Notes: generated by a model from the sequence alone, not told the origin. Counted from the stretch's first letter, positions 1-7,383 are shown. The stretch is DNA of 23,518 nucleotides from an uncultured Collinsella sp. (GCA_900541035.1 UQIN01000028.1:1-23518), one strand, 5' to 3'. Translations and numbers: made by a program.

Positions 1-1
1 T

Positions 2-52
2 CAGGGAATTGTAATTGATGGTGAAGGTTCAAAGGTTATTTGCAAAGACTAA
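2..52 (+). other. possible 3' tail of an AT-rich reading frame entering from the left
   Basis: The frame starting at base 2 is open for 16 codons (ending ...GSKVICKD) and stops at TAA 50-52. The first ~60 bases are far more AT-rich than the rest of the window, which fits foreign or mobile-element DNA. I do not recognise the peptide. It is too short to call a gene with any certainty. Confidence 0.2.
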
Positions 53-162
53 TTTAAAAGTCCAGTTTGCTGCACTCGTTCCTAGCAGGGTTTGGGGCAG
101 GAGGGCCTTGTACGCGTTCCTGCGCGAGGACCGCGGGGAGGGACTGCCTGGGTACGGCACCT

Positions 163-303
163 GTCAACTCGGTCTACGTCTTTGATGACCGGGTCGTACT
201 CAATATCAACTTCACGGATGATGCCAAAACGGTCACCCGTGAGGAAGTATTGGATTCGAGTACTGTGGACAATGTTCCAGCATGCTGGGATCGAACTCGC
301 TAG
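163..303 (+). pseudogene. C-terminal remnant of a serine recombinase (probable)
   Basis: The plus-strand frame from about 163 to the TAG at 301-303 encodes roughly 46 residues beginning VNSVYVFDDRVVL and containing KTVTREEVL. This matches my memory of the extreme C-terminus of large TnpX-like serine recombinases from Firmicutes and Coriobacteria mobile elements. Upstream of about 163 the similarity is lost: the same frame becomes an Arg/Gly/Cys-rich stretch with no recombinase character. The catalytic N-terminal resolvase domain is absent, so this is not functional. Its last ~70 bases overlap, in antiparallel, the 3' end of the DUF523 gene. The assignment rests on recognising a short stretch; a profile search would be decisive. 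Confidence 0.5.
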
Positions 304-724
304 CCGGAATCACACGGTACCCGTGACGCAGCAGCAGGTCGACGAAAACACCGTTGCCCGGAGTGAGCGTGCCGCTGAAGGTTCCGTCGTAGATACGGCC
401 GACGCCGCACGAGGGACTGCGATCTTGCAGGATGCACGCGACTATCTCTTCCGGTCCGCCTGCCTGCTCGCACATATCAAGCGCGCGCTGAGCACCCTGG
501 CGAAACTCGCGATCGACTGAGGTACCCTCGCAGGTACGGACCTCGCCGTTCACAATCTCGGACGGCTTGCGCGGCGTGGGCAGGCCGCCAAAGACCTCAG
601 GGCACACCAAGAGGACCTCGGTCCCCGTGCGCTCGCAAGCCTCGACCAGCTCTCGATGATAGTTGTCGAGCCCGTTATACTTGCAGCTCTCGCCCATCAA
701 GCAGGCACTTACCACGATCTTCAT
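233..724 (-). CDS. DUF523 family protein
   Basis: This 163-residue protein is a DUF523 (YbbK-like) family member whose biochemical role is not established. Family hallmarks are visible: the N-terminal VSACLMGESCKYNG, the segment CPEVFGGLPTPR near residues 40-51, and ILQDRSPSCG, giving several conserved cysteines that could bind metal or act in redox chemistry. I chose the ATG at 724 because the family starts directly at MKIVVSACL. The upstream in-frame ATG at 787 would also require translating through the ftsH terminator hairpin. The last ~18 residues (after IPASEF) look unlike the usual family end and overlap the recombinase remnant on the other strand, so the original 3' end may have been replaced. 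No clear operon partner is present. Confidence 0.85.
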   Translation of the reverse strand: MKIVVSACLMGESCKYNGLDNYHRELVEACERTGTEVLLVCPEVFGGLPTPRKPSEIVNGEVRTCEGTSVDREFRQGAQRALDMCEQAGGPEEIVACILQDRSPSCGVGRIYDGTFSGTLTPGNGVFVDLLLRHGYRVIPASEFDPSMLEHCPQYSNPILPHG

Positions 725-742
725 ATACAACACTCCCCACGC

Positions 743-779
743 AAAACGCCCCATTTGAGATGGACACTCAAATGGGGCG
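743..779 (-). terminator. rho-independent terminator of ftsH
   Basis: A perfect 13-bp inverted repeat (arms 747-759 and 767-779, 7-base loop) is followed on the minus strand by TTTT (AAAA at 743-746 on plus). It lies just after the ftsH stop and before the DUF523 start, so it should end the ftsH transcript. Confidence 0.85.
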
Positions 780-800
780 ATAGACACTGCGCAACCAGTA

Positions 801-2693
801 TTACTGCTGCTTGGGCATCAGCGGGTTCTCACGCGTGAGGAGATTCATGAACTCCTCGCCCGTGATCGTCTCCTTCTTGTACAGATAACGAGCCAGCTCG
901 TGGAGCTTGAACTTGTTTTCCTTGAGGATCTGCAGGGCGCGGTCGTGCGCATCCTCAATCAACTTGGCGACAATTGCGTCCACACGCTCGGCCGTACCGG
1001 GGGCGCAGGTGAGCGACGTATCCTGGTTGAGGTACGCATTCTGGACGGTACCGAGCGCCATCATGCCAAACTCGTCGGACATACCAAAGCGCGTCACCAT
1101 GTTGCGGGCGAGCTTGGTGGCCTGCTCGATATCGTTGGCGGCGCCAGTCGTCATCTCACCAAAGATGAGCTCCTCGGCCGCACGGCCACCGCAGTAGACG
1201 GCGAGCTTGTCCAGGACCTCCTGGCGCGTGGTCAGGAAGCGCTCGTCCTCCTCGACCTGCATGGTGTAGCCCAGGGCACCGCTCGTGCGCGGAACGATGG
1301 TGATCTTCGTGACCGGCGCAGAGCCCTTCTGGCGAGCGGCAACAATGGCATGGCCGATCTCATGGTAGGAAACGACCTGCTTCTCGTGGTCGGAAAGCAC
1401 CGTGGACTTACGCTGTTGGCCGGCAATGACGACCTCCACCGACTCCTCGAAGTCGTCCTGGGTTGCACGCTTGCGACCTTCGCGAACGGCGCGCAGGGCG
1501 CCCTCGTTGATGATATTGGCCAAATCGGCGCCCGAGGCACCAGGCGTGGCGCGGGCAATCGCGGTCAGATCGATCGGCGGCTGGGTCTTCACGCTCTTGG
1601 CGTGCAGCTCAAGGATATTCTTGCGACCGGTCAAATCGGGCAGCTCGACGGGAATGCGGCGGTCAAAGCGACCGGGACGCAACAGAGCCGGGTCAAGGCT
1701 GTCGGGGCGGTTGGTGGCAGCAAGGACGACGATGCCCTTGTGGTTATCGAAGCCATCCATCTCGGTCAGCAACTGATTGAGCGTCTGCTCGCGCTCGTCG
1801 TTGCCGCTAAAGCCGCCGCCATCGCGCTTCTTACCGATGGTATCGATCTCATCGATAAAGACGATACACGGTGCCTTTTCCTTGGCCTGCTTAAACAGGT
1901 CACGAACCTTAGCAGCGCCGCGACCGACAAACATCTCAACGAACTCAGAGCCCGAAATGCTAAAGAACGGAACACCGGCCTCGCCGGCAACAGCCTTGGC
2001 AAGCAGGGTCTTACCGGTACCCGGAGGGCCAACAAGGAGAGCACCACGCGGCAGCTTGGCGCCGATCTCCTCGTAGCGCTGCGGCTTCTCCAGAAAGTCG
2101 ACGACCTCCTTGAGAGACTCCTTGGCCTCTTCCTGACCGGCGACGTCCTTAAAGGTCACGCCCACGTCCTTGGAGGCGATCACGCGCGCGCCGGACTTAC
2201 CCAGTCCGCCGCCGCCAAAACCGCCGCCGCCAAAGTTCATCGACGGGCCGTCATCGCCCATAGCCTTCTTCATGCGGCGGTTGAGCCACCAACCGATGAG
2301 GAAGAAAATCGCCATGGGAAGAATGAGTGTGAGCAGGTAGTAGGTCATCAAACCCGAGTTTTTATCGGGAACGACCGACTCCAGCGAAGCGCCAGACTCA
2401 AGCACGCGATCGGTAAAGCCCGCGTCATTCGGCACACCGGTCGTCTTGTAGGCGATGTTCTCGTCCTCGCCCTTCTTGGTGTAATAAATCGAGTAATCGT
2501 CCGTGTTGTACTCGACCTTGTCGACGCTCTTCTTATCGAGCGCTTTGACAAACGTCGAGTAATCGGTCTTCGTAATCTGCTGCGTGTGACCGATGTTGGG
2601 GAACAGAACGGTCGAGAGCACGAGGTAGACGACGAAGGCGATGAGCACGTAGAGGATCATATTCCGTCTACGTTTGTTGTCATCCATCTCCAT
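801..2693 (-). CDS. ftsH: ATP-dependent zinc metalloprotease FtsH
   Basis: FtsH is a hexameric, membrane-anchored AAA+ protease that degrades unassembled membrane proteins and some regulators. From the start used here (630 residues), the first membrane helix is at ~12-31, an extracytoplasmic domain at ~32-115 and the second helix at ~116-136. A Gly-rich linker follows at ~155-167. The AAA module has Walker A GPPGTGKT (222-229), pore motif FVG (~255-257), Walker B VFIDEID (~278-284) and second-region-of-homology ATNRPDSLDPALLRPGRFDR. The peptidase has HEIGH at ~444-448 and a downstream Asp zinc ligand in GAANDIEQA (~521). An in-frame ATG at 2708 lacks a ribosome binding site, while the ATG at 2693 has GGAG nine bases upstream; ATG 2687 is also possible. 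It is full length and divergent from the cobO pseudogene. Confidence 0.97.
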   Translation of the reverse strand: MEMDDNKRRRNMILYVLIAFVVYLVLSTVLFPNIGHTQQITKTDYSTFVKALDKKSVDKVEYNTDDYSIYYTKKGEDENIAYKTTGVPNDAGFTDRVLESGASLESVVPDKNSGLMTYYLLTLILPMAIFFLIGWWLNRRMKKAMGDDGPSMNFGGGGFGGGGLGKSGARVIASKDVGVTFKDVAGQEEAKESLKEVVDFLEKPQRYEEIGAKLPRGALLVGPPGTGKTLLAKAVAGEAGVPFFSISGSEFVEMFVGRGAAKVRDLFKQAKEKAPCIVFIDEIDTIGKKRDGGGFSGNDEREQTLNQLLTEMDGFDNHKGIVVLAATNRPDSLDPALLRPGRFDRRIPVELPDLTGRKNILELHAKSVKTQPPIDLTAIARATPGASGADLANIINEGALRAVREGRKRATQDDFEESVEVVIAGQQRKSTVLSDHEKQVVSYHEIGHAIVAARQKGSAPVTKITIVPRTSGALGYTMQVEEDERFLTTRQEVLDKLAVYCGGRAAEELIFGEMTTGAANDIEQATKLARNMVTRFGMSDEFGMMALGTVQNAYLNQDTSLTCAPGTAERVDAIVAKLIEDAHDRALQILKENKFKLHELARYLYKKETITGEEFMNLLTRENPLMPKQQ

Positions 2694-2702
2694 CTGCTTG
2701 AA

Positions 2703-2706
2703 CTCC
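2703..2706 (-). promoter_or_regulatory. ribosome binding site favouring the 2693 start of ftsH
   Basis: GGAG on the minus strand lies nine bases before the ATG at 2693. No comparable site precedes the ATG at 2708. This shortens the protein by five residues. Confidence 0.5.
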
Positions 2707-2785
2707 ATCTACTGGGGTTGATAATGCTTTCTAGAATACCCAACCCGGACGGCGATAAACCGACGCCGGGCACGAAAGGACAGAG

Positions 2786-3270
2786 ATGGCATCACTGTAA
2801 GTCGGCAAGGTTCAAATCTATACAGGCGACGGCAAGGGCAAGACGACGGCTGCGCTGGGGCTCGCGCTGCGCGCGACGGGCTACGGGCTCGACGTTCTTA
2901 GGCTGCAGTTTGCCAAGAAACTGCACTGCGCCGAACACGATGCCGCGCCGCGCCTGGGGCCGCGCATCGTACAAGCTGACCGCGACACGCCCGAGGCTTG
3001 CGCCGCACAGATCATGGAGCTCGCACGCGAACAGATTAGCCAGGTCGACGTGCTGATCTTGGATGAGCTGGGGAAGCCATGCGACGGGGCTTTGTGACGC
3101 ACGAAGATGTCGAAGCGTTGATCGCGATGAAACCGACCGCCACGGAACTCGTACTCACCGGCCGCGGCTTGCTGCCCCTCGCCGACCTTGCAGACCTAGT
3201 AACCGAAATGCGCCCCGTCAAACACTACTTCGACGAAGGCCTCCTAGCCCGCCAAGGCATCGAATACTAA
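2786..3270 (+). pseudogene. cobO: cob(I)alamin adenosyltransferase (CobO/BtuR type), disrupted
   Basis: The intact family transfers adenosyl from ATP to cob(I)alamin. A good ribosome binding site (AAAGGA, 2775-2780) precedes ATG 2786, but codon 5 is TAA (2798-2800). The same frame then continues with the P-loop VQIYTGDGKGKTTAALGLAL and reaches VDVLILDELG, the family's Walker B region. After a run of four G (3070-3073) the frame is wrong and stops at 3095-3097. The rest of the protein (EAMRRGFVTHEDVEALI..., ending KHYFDEGLLARQGIEY) continues in the frame ending at TAA 3268-3270. Restoring one G and reading codon 5 as GAA would give one ~160-residue protein. The two independent lesions make a real pseudogene more likely than a sequencing error, although a homopolymer error could explain the second. 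Confidence 0.85.
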
Positions 3271-3271
3271 T

Positions 3272-3354
3272 TGATCCGAAGGGGACGGAGGAAAACAGAT
3301 CATCGACATCACAACAGAGAGCAGTGATCCGTTTTCCTCCGCCCCAAGGAATCA
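3272..3354. repeat. 83-bp composite palindrome (REP/MITE-like or bidirectional terminator)
   Basis: The inner arms 3281-3302 and 3325-3345 pair over about 20 bp with one bulge and one mismatch (GGGG-CGGAGGAAAAC-GATCA). A second, outer pair (TGATCC at 3272-3277 and GGAATCA at 3348-3354) continues the symmetry. The element ends exactly before the MATE stop codon at 3355 and begins two bases after the cobO stop. It sits between convergent genes, so it may terminate both, but its length and nested arms look more like a dispersed repeat. Confidence 0.6.
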
Positions 3355-4704
3355 TTAGGCGGTGGCGCGGCCTAGCCAGTTGCCGCTGTGATGGTAGACG
3401 GTGAACATCGTAGCCGTGATGAGCCAGGTTACGGGGTAGACCAGCAGTAGATGCTCGAGCGACGGATCGAAGGGCATAATCGCAAACACCCAGATCACCC
3501 TCAAGACAACGGTGCCAAAGATGGTGAGCATCATAGGCTGCAGACTCACGCCGGCGCCGCGAATGGAGCCCGACGCGTTTTCGATAATCGAGAAGATCGC
3601 GTAGAACGGCGCGATGAAATGAAGAATCGTCGTGGTGTACGCCGAAATCGAAACATCGTCGACAAACAGACGCGACAACGGACCCGAGAACACCAGCAGC
3701 ACGGCAGACAGGCCACCAATGAGCATAAACGACAGGACGAGGGACGTATGGTAGCCCTTGCGCATGCGCTCGTAGTTGCGCGCGCCAAAGTTCTGTGCCG
3801 AGAACGTGGTGATCGACACGCCGAGCGCCTCGGTAACCATCCAGATAATGCCATCCAGGCGCCCAGATAGACCCCAAGCAGTCGTGACATCGGCGCCAAA
3901 CGAATTAACCGACACCTGGATCAACACGTTCGAGATCGAATAGGCAGACGATTGAAAACCGAGTGGCAGACCACACGAGATCATACTCTTGCAAATACCG
4001 CGATCGATGCCGAGCCTAGACAGCGAAAGACGCCATGCACCCGGAGCGCGCATCATGCGCAACACGATCATCGTTGCATTGGAGCAAATGGTCAGCGCCA
4101 CTGCGATGCCGCAGCCCAGCGCCTCCATATGCAACACAGCGACAAAGATGATATCCAGCACCACGTTAACCAGGCAGCCAGAGGCAATGATCACGGCGGG
4201 CCCGCGTGTGTCGCCCACGGCACGCAGCAGTGCGGTTCCCATATTAAGCAGCAGTGCCGCAACCATCGCGGCAAAATAACAGCGAGCATAGGCCACGCCC
4301 TCGGCCAATAGTTCATGCGGCGTGTTCATAAGCACCAGCATGGGCTCAACGAACACTATGCCAAGAATCGAGAAAACGATACCGCCCACCAGCGCGAGCG
4401 TCATGGCGGTATGGACCGAACGACTCAGCCGTTCATCATCGTGCTGGCCAAAATACTGACCGGTAATGACCGCGCAGCCGGCGCCGACGCCAACGCAAAA
4501 GCCAATGCAGAGCTCGGTGAGCACCATCGTGGCTTGAATGCCACCCAGCGCGAGCTTGCCGCCAAACTGGCCGACGATATACGTACCGATAAGCGTGTAG
4601 GCCTGCTGAAAAAACGAACTAAAAAAGATGGGAACGCACAGCGACAGCAATTGCTGCCAAATGACACCTTGCGTTACATCGATCGCCGTAGATTTCTTAG
4701 CCAC
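3355..4704 (-). CDS. MATE family efflux transporter
   Basis: This is a polytopic inner-membrane protein of 449 residues, the usual size for MATE (NorM/DinF/MepA-like) exporters, which drive drug or metabolite export with a Na+ or H+ gradient. About twelve hydrophobic segments are visible in two halves, each opening with a MATE-like stretch: the first has QQLLSLCVPIFFSSFFQQAYTL near the N-terminus, and the second begins around GICKSMISCGLPLGFQSSAYS. The substrate cannot be deduced. The GTG at 4704 is preferred over the in-frame ATG at 4737 because GGGGAGGG lies a few bases before it and the intervening residues are not MATE-like. It is a stand-alone gene with the palindrome at 3272-3354 directly downstream. 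Confidence 0.9.
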   Translation of the reverse strand: MAKKSTAIDVTQGVIWQQLLSLCVPIFFSSFFQQAYTLIGTYIVGQFGGKLALGGIQATMVLTELCIGFCVGVGAGCAVITGQYFGQHDDERLSRSVHTAMTLALVGGIVFSILGIVFVEPMLVLMNTPHELLAEGVAYARCYFAAMVAALLLNMGTALLRAVGDTRGPAVIIASGCLVNVVLDIIFVAVLHMEALGCGIAVALTICSNATMIVLRMMRAPGAWRLSLSRLGIDRGICKSMISCGLPLGFQSSAYSISNVLIQVSVNSFGADVTTAWGLSGRLDGIIWMVTEALGVSITTFSAQNFGARNYERMRKGYHTSLVLSFMLIGGLSAVLLVFSGPLSRLFVDDVSISAYTTTILHFIAPFYAIFSIIENASGSIRGAGVSLQPMMLTIFGTVVLRVIWVFAIMPFDPSLEHLLLVYPVTWLITATMFTVYHHSGNWLGRATA

Positions 4705-4707
4705 ACG

Positions 4708-4715
4708 CCCTCCCC
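4708..4715 (-). promoter_or_regulatory. strong ribosome binding site selecting a GTG start for the MATE gene
   Basis: GGGGAGGG on the minus strand ends three bases before GTG 4704-4702. It would be internal to the coding region if the upstream ATG at 4737 were used. Confidence 0.6.
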
Positions 4716-4829
4716 ACACGCATACGTCAAACAGCAAAACGGCAATTTAAGACCAAAGCCAATATCAGCTTAGCACCGACTGGCGTCGACCGAAACACCC
4801 CGAATCAGAGCCAGGTGCGAAATATCTGC

Positions 4830-5744
4830 CTAGTGATACAAACCCGGCTGGTAGTGATACTCATTGCTCACGTGCGGGCACAGCTGCCAAAAGGCGACGG
4901 CGCTCGCCGCGGCCACGTTAAGCGAATCGACCCCGTGCGCCATCGGAATGCGCACCGCGTGGTCACAGCCGGCAATGGTCTTGGCGCCCAAGCCGGCACC
5001 CTCGGTACCCATAAAGATTGCCAAGCGGTCAATCTCCTGCAGCACGGGATCGTCCAGCGATACGGAATCGTCCGTCAACGCCATAGCGGCACACGAAAAA
5101 CCGGCATCGTGCAACGCGCTCAGACCATCATGCGGCCACACACGAGCCTCGCTGCCAATGCGCGTCCACGGCACCTGAAACACGGTGCCCATGCTCACGC
5201 GGGCCGAGCGACGGTACAGCGGGTCGCAGCACGTCGGGCTGACCAAAATACCGTCAACGTTCAATGCGGCAGCCGAGCGGAAAATAGCGCCAACATTGGT
5301 GTGATCGACAATACCCTCAAGCACGCACACACGCACCGGACGATCCCCCGCCGCCTCGACGACACCGCCCAAGAACTCATCAACCGGAATCTGACGCGGG
5401 CGACGGAACGCCGCGAGCGCACCACGCGTCACGTTAAAGCCCGTCAACTGCTCCATGAGCTCCATGGAGGCCACGAACACGGGAACCGGACCCGCTCCCT
5501 CGCGCACGACAAGCTGGTCAAACAGCGGCATCATCTGGTCGAGCCAGCGCTCGCCCAAAAGAAAGCTCACCGGCTCATATCCGGCGCGAACCGCACGCTC
5601 GATGACCTTGGCACTCTCAGCGATAAAAATGCCCTTCTGCGGCTCCAGCACGCAGCGAAGCTCACGCTCGGTCAGTCGCACATAGGCATCGAGCCGCTCG
5701 TCATCGAGCGAATCAATTCGCAGAACCTCAACGGCATCAGTCAT
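4830..5744 (-). CDS. TrmH/SpoU family RNA 2'-O-methyltransferase
   Basis: This is a 304-residue SPOUT methyltransferase that would transfer a methyl group from SAM to a ribose 2'-OH in rRNA or tRNA; the target nucleotide cannot be read from sequence. An N-terminal substrate-binding region (to ~130) precedes the knotted SpoU domain. Motif 1 is NVGAIFR (150-156), motif 2 is GTEGAGLG (~246-253), and motif 3 is IPMAHGVDSLNVAAASAVA (~266-284). All three are complete, so it should be active. ATG 5744 is chosen because homologous proteins start close to the VLRIDSLDDERL segment; an in-frame ATG at 5777 adds 11 residues. Neither start has a convincing ribosome binding site. It lies 109 bases downstream of folA. 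Confidence 0.9.
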   Translation of the reverse strand: MTDAVEVLRIDSLDDERLDAYVRLTERELRCVLEPQKGIFIAESAKVIERAVRAGYEPVSFLLGERWLDQMMPLFDQLVVREGAGPVPVFVASMELMEQLTGFNVTRGALAAFRRPRQIPVDEFLGGVVEAAGDRPVRVCVLEGIVDHTNVGAIFRSAAALNVDGILVSPTCCDPLYRRSARVSMGTVFQVPWTRIGSEARVWPHDGLSALHDAGFSCAAMALTDDSVSLDDPVLQEIDRLAIFMGTEGAGLGAKTIAGCDHAVRIPMAHGVDSLNVAAASAVAFWQLCPHVSNEYHYQPGLYH

Positions 5745-5790
5745 AGCAGCCAGCCCGCACCCTTCTTTACAGCACATCTATACCAAACGA

Positions 5791-5809
5791 GGCGACGCTA
5801 AGCGCCGCC
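5791..5809 (-). terminator. weak hairpin after folA
   Basis: GGCG-A-CGC / GCG-C-CGCC forms a short GC-rich stem with one mismatch and a 3-base loop. On the minus strand it is followed only by TCGTTTGG, a poor U tract, so termination is uncertain. Confidence 0.3.
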
Positions 5810-5853
5810 CCATGCATTCAATCAACCCGATGATACCGTTCACGCCAGACGAT

Positions 5854-6372
5854 TTACGCCTCAACGCGATGATACGTCACGAACTCATAATCGACGCCCT
5901 CGTCACCCTCACCGGCGGCAATCGTCGCGACCTCGCTACGCTGCGCAATCTCCCACGCGGGATCGGCGTCCAAGTCGGGAAAGTACGTGTCCACGGGATG
6001 GACGCAGTGGTTATGAGTGACCTCGGCCTCCACGCAGTACGGCAAAAACTGCCGATAGACATCGCCGCCACCGATCACCCAGGCAACGGGCTCATCGGCA
6101 ACCGCAGCGAGCGCTTCGTCAACGCTATGCACCACGTCGACGCCCTCGCGGGTAAAGCCTATATCGCGCGTAAGCACGATATTGCGGCGGTTCTTGAGCG
6201 GACGCCCGCCGGGAAAACTCAGCAGCGTCTTGCGTCCCATGATAACCGGGCAGCCCTTGGTGCAGGCCACAAAATGGCGCATATCGGCGCGATTGGACAC
6301 CACCATATCGCCCTCGCAGCCAATACCCCAGTCGTCACACACGGCGACGATGGCAGAAAGCTTACACGTCAT
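5854..6372 (-). CDS. folA: dihydrofolate reductase
   Basis: DHFR reduces dihydrofolate to tetrahydrofolate with NADPH, regenerating the cofactor oxidised by ThyA. The 172-residue protein shows LSAIVAVCDDWGIGCEGDM at the N-terminus (active-site loop with WGIG), NRADMRHF (acidic substrate-binding residue region), CPVIMGRKTLLSFPG (NADPH-binding MGRKT) and VIGGGDVYRQFLPYC (conserved GG pair). The length is normal for bacterial DHFR. ATG 6372 is preferred because AGGTGA sits about five bases upstream. An in-frame GTG at 6381 would add three residues and start immediately after the thyA stop. It is translated downstream of thyA in a two-gene operon, which fits the folate cycle. Confidence 0.96.
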   Translation of the reverse strand: MTCKLSAIVAVCDDWGIGCEGDMVVSNRADMRHFVACTKGCPVIMGRKTLLSFPGGRPLKNRRNIVLTRDIGFTREGVDVVHSVDEALAAVADEPVAWVIGGGDVYRQFLPYCVEAEVTHNHCVHPVDTYFPDLDADPAWEIAQRSEVATIAAGEGDEGVDYEFVTYHRVEA

Positions 6373-6381
6373 GCGCGTCAC

Positions 6382-7230
6382 CTACACCGCAATGGGGATG
6401 TTCTTGACCTGAGGGCCGTGCTCATAGCCCTCGACGATCAGGTCATCGGTCGTAAACGCATAGAAGTCATGCACATCGGGGTTGAGCGTTACCTTGGGTG
6501 CCGCAAACTGCGGACGCTCGATAAGCTCGCGGACGATATCGACATGACGATCATAGATATGGGCGTCGGCGATCACGTGCAGCAGCTCACCGGGAATCAT
6601 ATCGATCGACTGCGCAACCATCATCAGCAAGATGGCGTACTGGCACACATTCCAGTTGTTCGCGGCCAAAATGTCCTGGCTGCGCTGGTTGAGAATCATG
6701 TTGAGCGTCGGCTTGTCGTCCTGCGGGCGCTGCGTGACGTTATAGGTCACGCTGTACGCGCACGGATACAGGTGCATCTCGGACAGGTCGCTAAACACAT
6801 ACGTGTTGGTCATGATGCGGCGACTGTACGGTGTGTGCTTAAGATCGTACAGCACTCGGTCCATCTGGTCGAAATCGCCCTCGGCATAATGGCTCTTCTG
6901 GCCAATCTGGTACCCGTAGGCCTTGCCGATGGAGCCGGTCTCGTCGGCCCACTCATCCCAAATATGGCTGTTGAGGTCATGGACGTTATTGGACTTCTTT
7001 TGATAGATCCACAAAATCTCGTCCATCGCAGACTTAAGCGCCGTGCGGCGCAGGGTGAGCGCAGGGAACTCCTCGCGCAGGTCGTAGCGCGCCGTAACGC
7101 CAAAGTTTTTAATGGTATAGGCAGGGGTGCCGTCCTCCCACACCGGACGGACCTTTTGGCCCTCGGTGGTGGTGCCATGGTCCAGAATGTCGCGGCACAT
7201 GGATACAAACTGTTGATCAGCTTTGCTCAT
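6382..7230 (-). CDS. thyA: thymidylate synthase (ThyA)
   Basis: ThyA methylates dUMP to dTMP using methylenetetrahydrofolate. The 282-residue product has the Arg pair YSRRIMTN (~137-138), catalytic Cys in LYPCAYS (C157), NQRSQDILAANNWNVCQYA (~181-199, nucleotide-binding Arg/Ser/Asp and Asn), and ADAHIYDRHVDIV (~221-233). The residue after the catalytic Cys is Ala rather than the His of the E. coli-type enzyme; I believe this marks a Gram-positive subgroup and do not read it as inactivation. The open frame extends upstream to 7545, but ATG 7230 has AGGAGGG just before it and the upstream residues are non-homologous. folA follows directly. Confidence 0.97.
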   Translation of the reverse strand: MSKADQQFVSMCRDILDHGTTTEGQKVRPVWEDGTPAYTIKNFGVTARYDLREEFPALTLRRTALKSAMDEILWIYQKKSNNVHDLNSHIWDEWADETGSIGKAYGYQIGQKSHYAEGDFDQMDRVLYDLKHTPYSRRIMTNTYVFSDLSEMHLYPCAYSVTYNVTQRPQDDKPTLNMILNQRSQDILAANNWNVCQYAILLMMVAQSIDMIPGELLHVIADAHIYDRHVDIVRELIERPQFAAPKVTLNPDVHDFYAFTTDDLIVEGYEHGPQVKNIPIAV

Positions 7231-7264
7231 TGACCCTCCTGTCAGTCGCCTACAAGCGAGATTC

Positions 7265-7270
7265 ATTGTA
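7265..7270 (-). promoter_or_regulatory. candidate -10 box of the thyA-folA promoter
   Basis: TACAAT on the minus strand lies about 35 bases before the thyA ATG at 7230. No good -35 hexamer is visible at the expected distance, so this is tentative. Confidence 0.25.
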
Positions 7271-7314
7271 GCCCAGGCGCACGCGGCCCCACAGCCCAAA
7301 CATAAGCCCTCATT

Positions 7315-7332
7315 TTCTGACATATGCCAGAA
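7315..7332. promoter_or_regulatory. operator-like palindrome 1
   Basis: TTCTGACATATGCCAGAA is an 18-bp palindrome with one mismatched pair. It shares the core CTGACATATG-CAG with the second site at 7370-7383; the centres are 53 bp apart. It lies just upstream of the candidate -35 of the fusion gene and about 85 bp upstream of the thyA start, so it could affect either divergent promoter. Confidence 0.6.
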
Positions 7333-7337
7333 ATTCC

Positions 7338-7365
7338 TTGCGCAAATCCGCACGTTCGCTATTCT
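7338..7365 (+). promoter_or_regulatory. candidate promoter of the DUF134-NifX fusion gene
   Basis: A -35-like TTGCGC (7338-7343) and a -10-like TATTCT (7360-7365) are 16 bases apart. Transcription would start near 7372, inside palindrome 2, an arrangement typical of repression. Confidence 0.4.
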
Positions 7366-7369
7366 ATTG

Positions 7370-7383
7370 TTGACATATGTCAG
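7370..7383. promoter_or_regulatory. operator-like palindrome 2
   Basis: The 12-bp core TGACATATGTCA (7371-7382) is a perfect palindrome and matches site 1. It lies 14 bases before the start codon of the fusion gene and would cover the predicted transcription start. Self-regulation by the HTH protein encoded next door is inference. Confidence 0.6.

Noticed and set aside
287..296. GTTCGATCCC on the minus strand, resembling a tRNA T loop
   Set aside because: The flanking bases do not form a T stem and no cloverleaf can be built around it.
900..3056. 718-codon plus-strand open frame opposite ftsH
   Set aside because: It is antisense to a complete FtsH with all motifs. Long antisense frames are expected from high-GC codon use, and the peptide is Leu/Arg/His/Gly-rich without domains.
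5812..7233. 473-codon plus-strand open frame opposite folA and thyA
   Set aside because: Both minus-strand genes are complete, and the frame has no plausible ribosome binding site or family resemblance.
7370..7375. Perfect TTGACA as a -35 box
   Set aside because: A -10 at normal spacing would fall on the start codon and be a poor match. The hexamer is better explained as part of palindrome 2.
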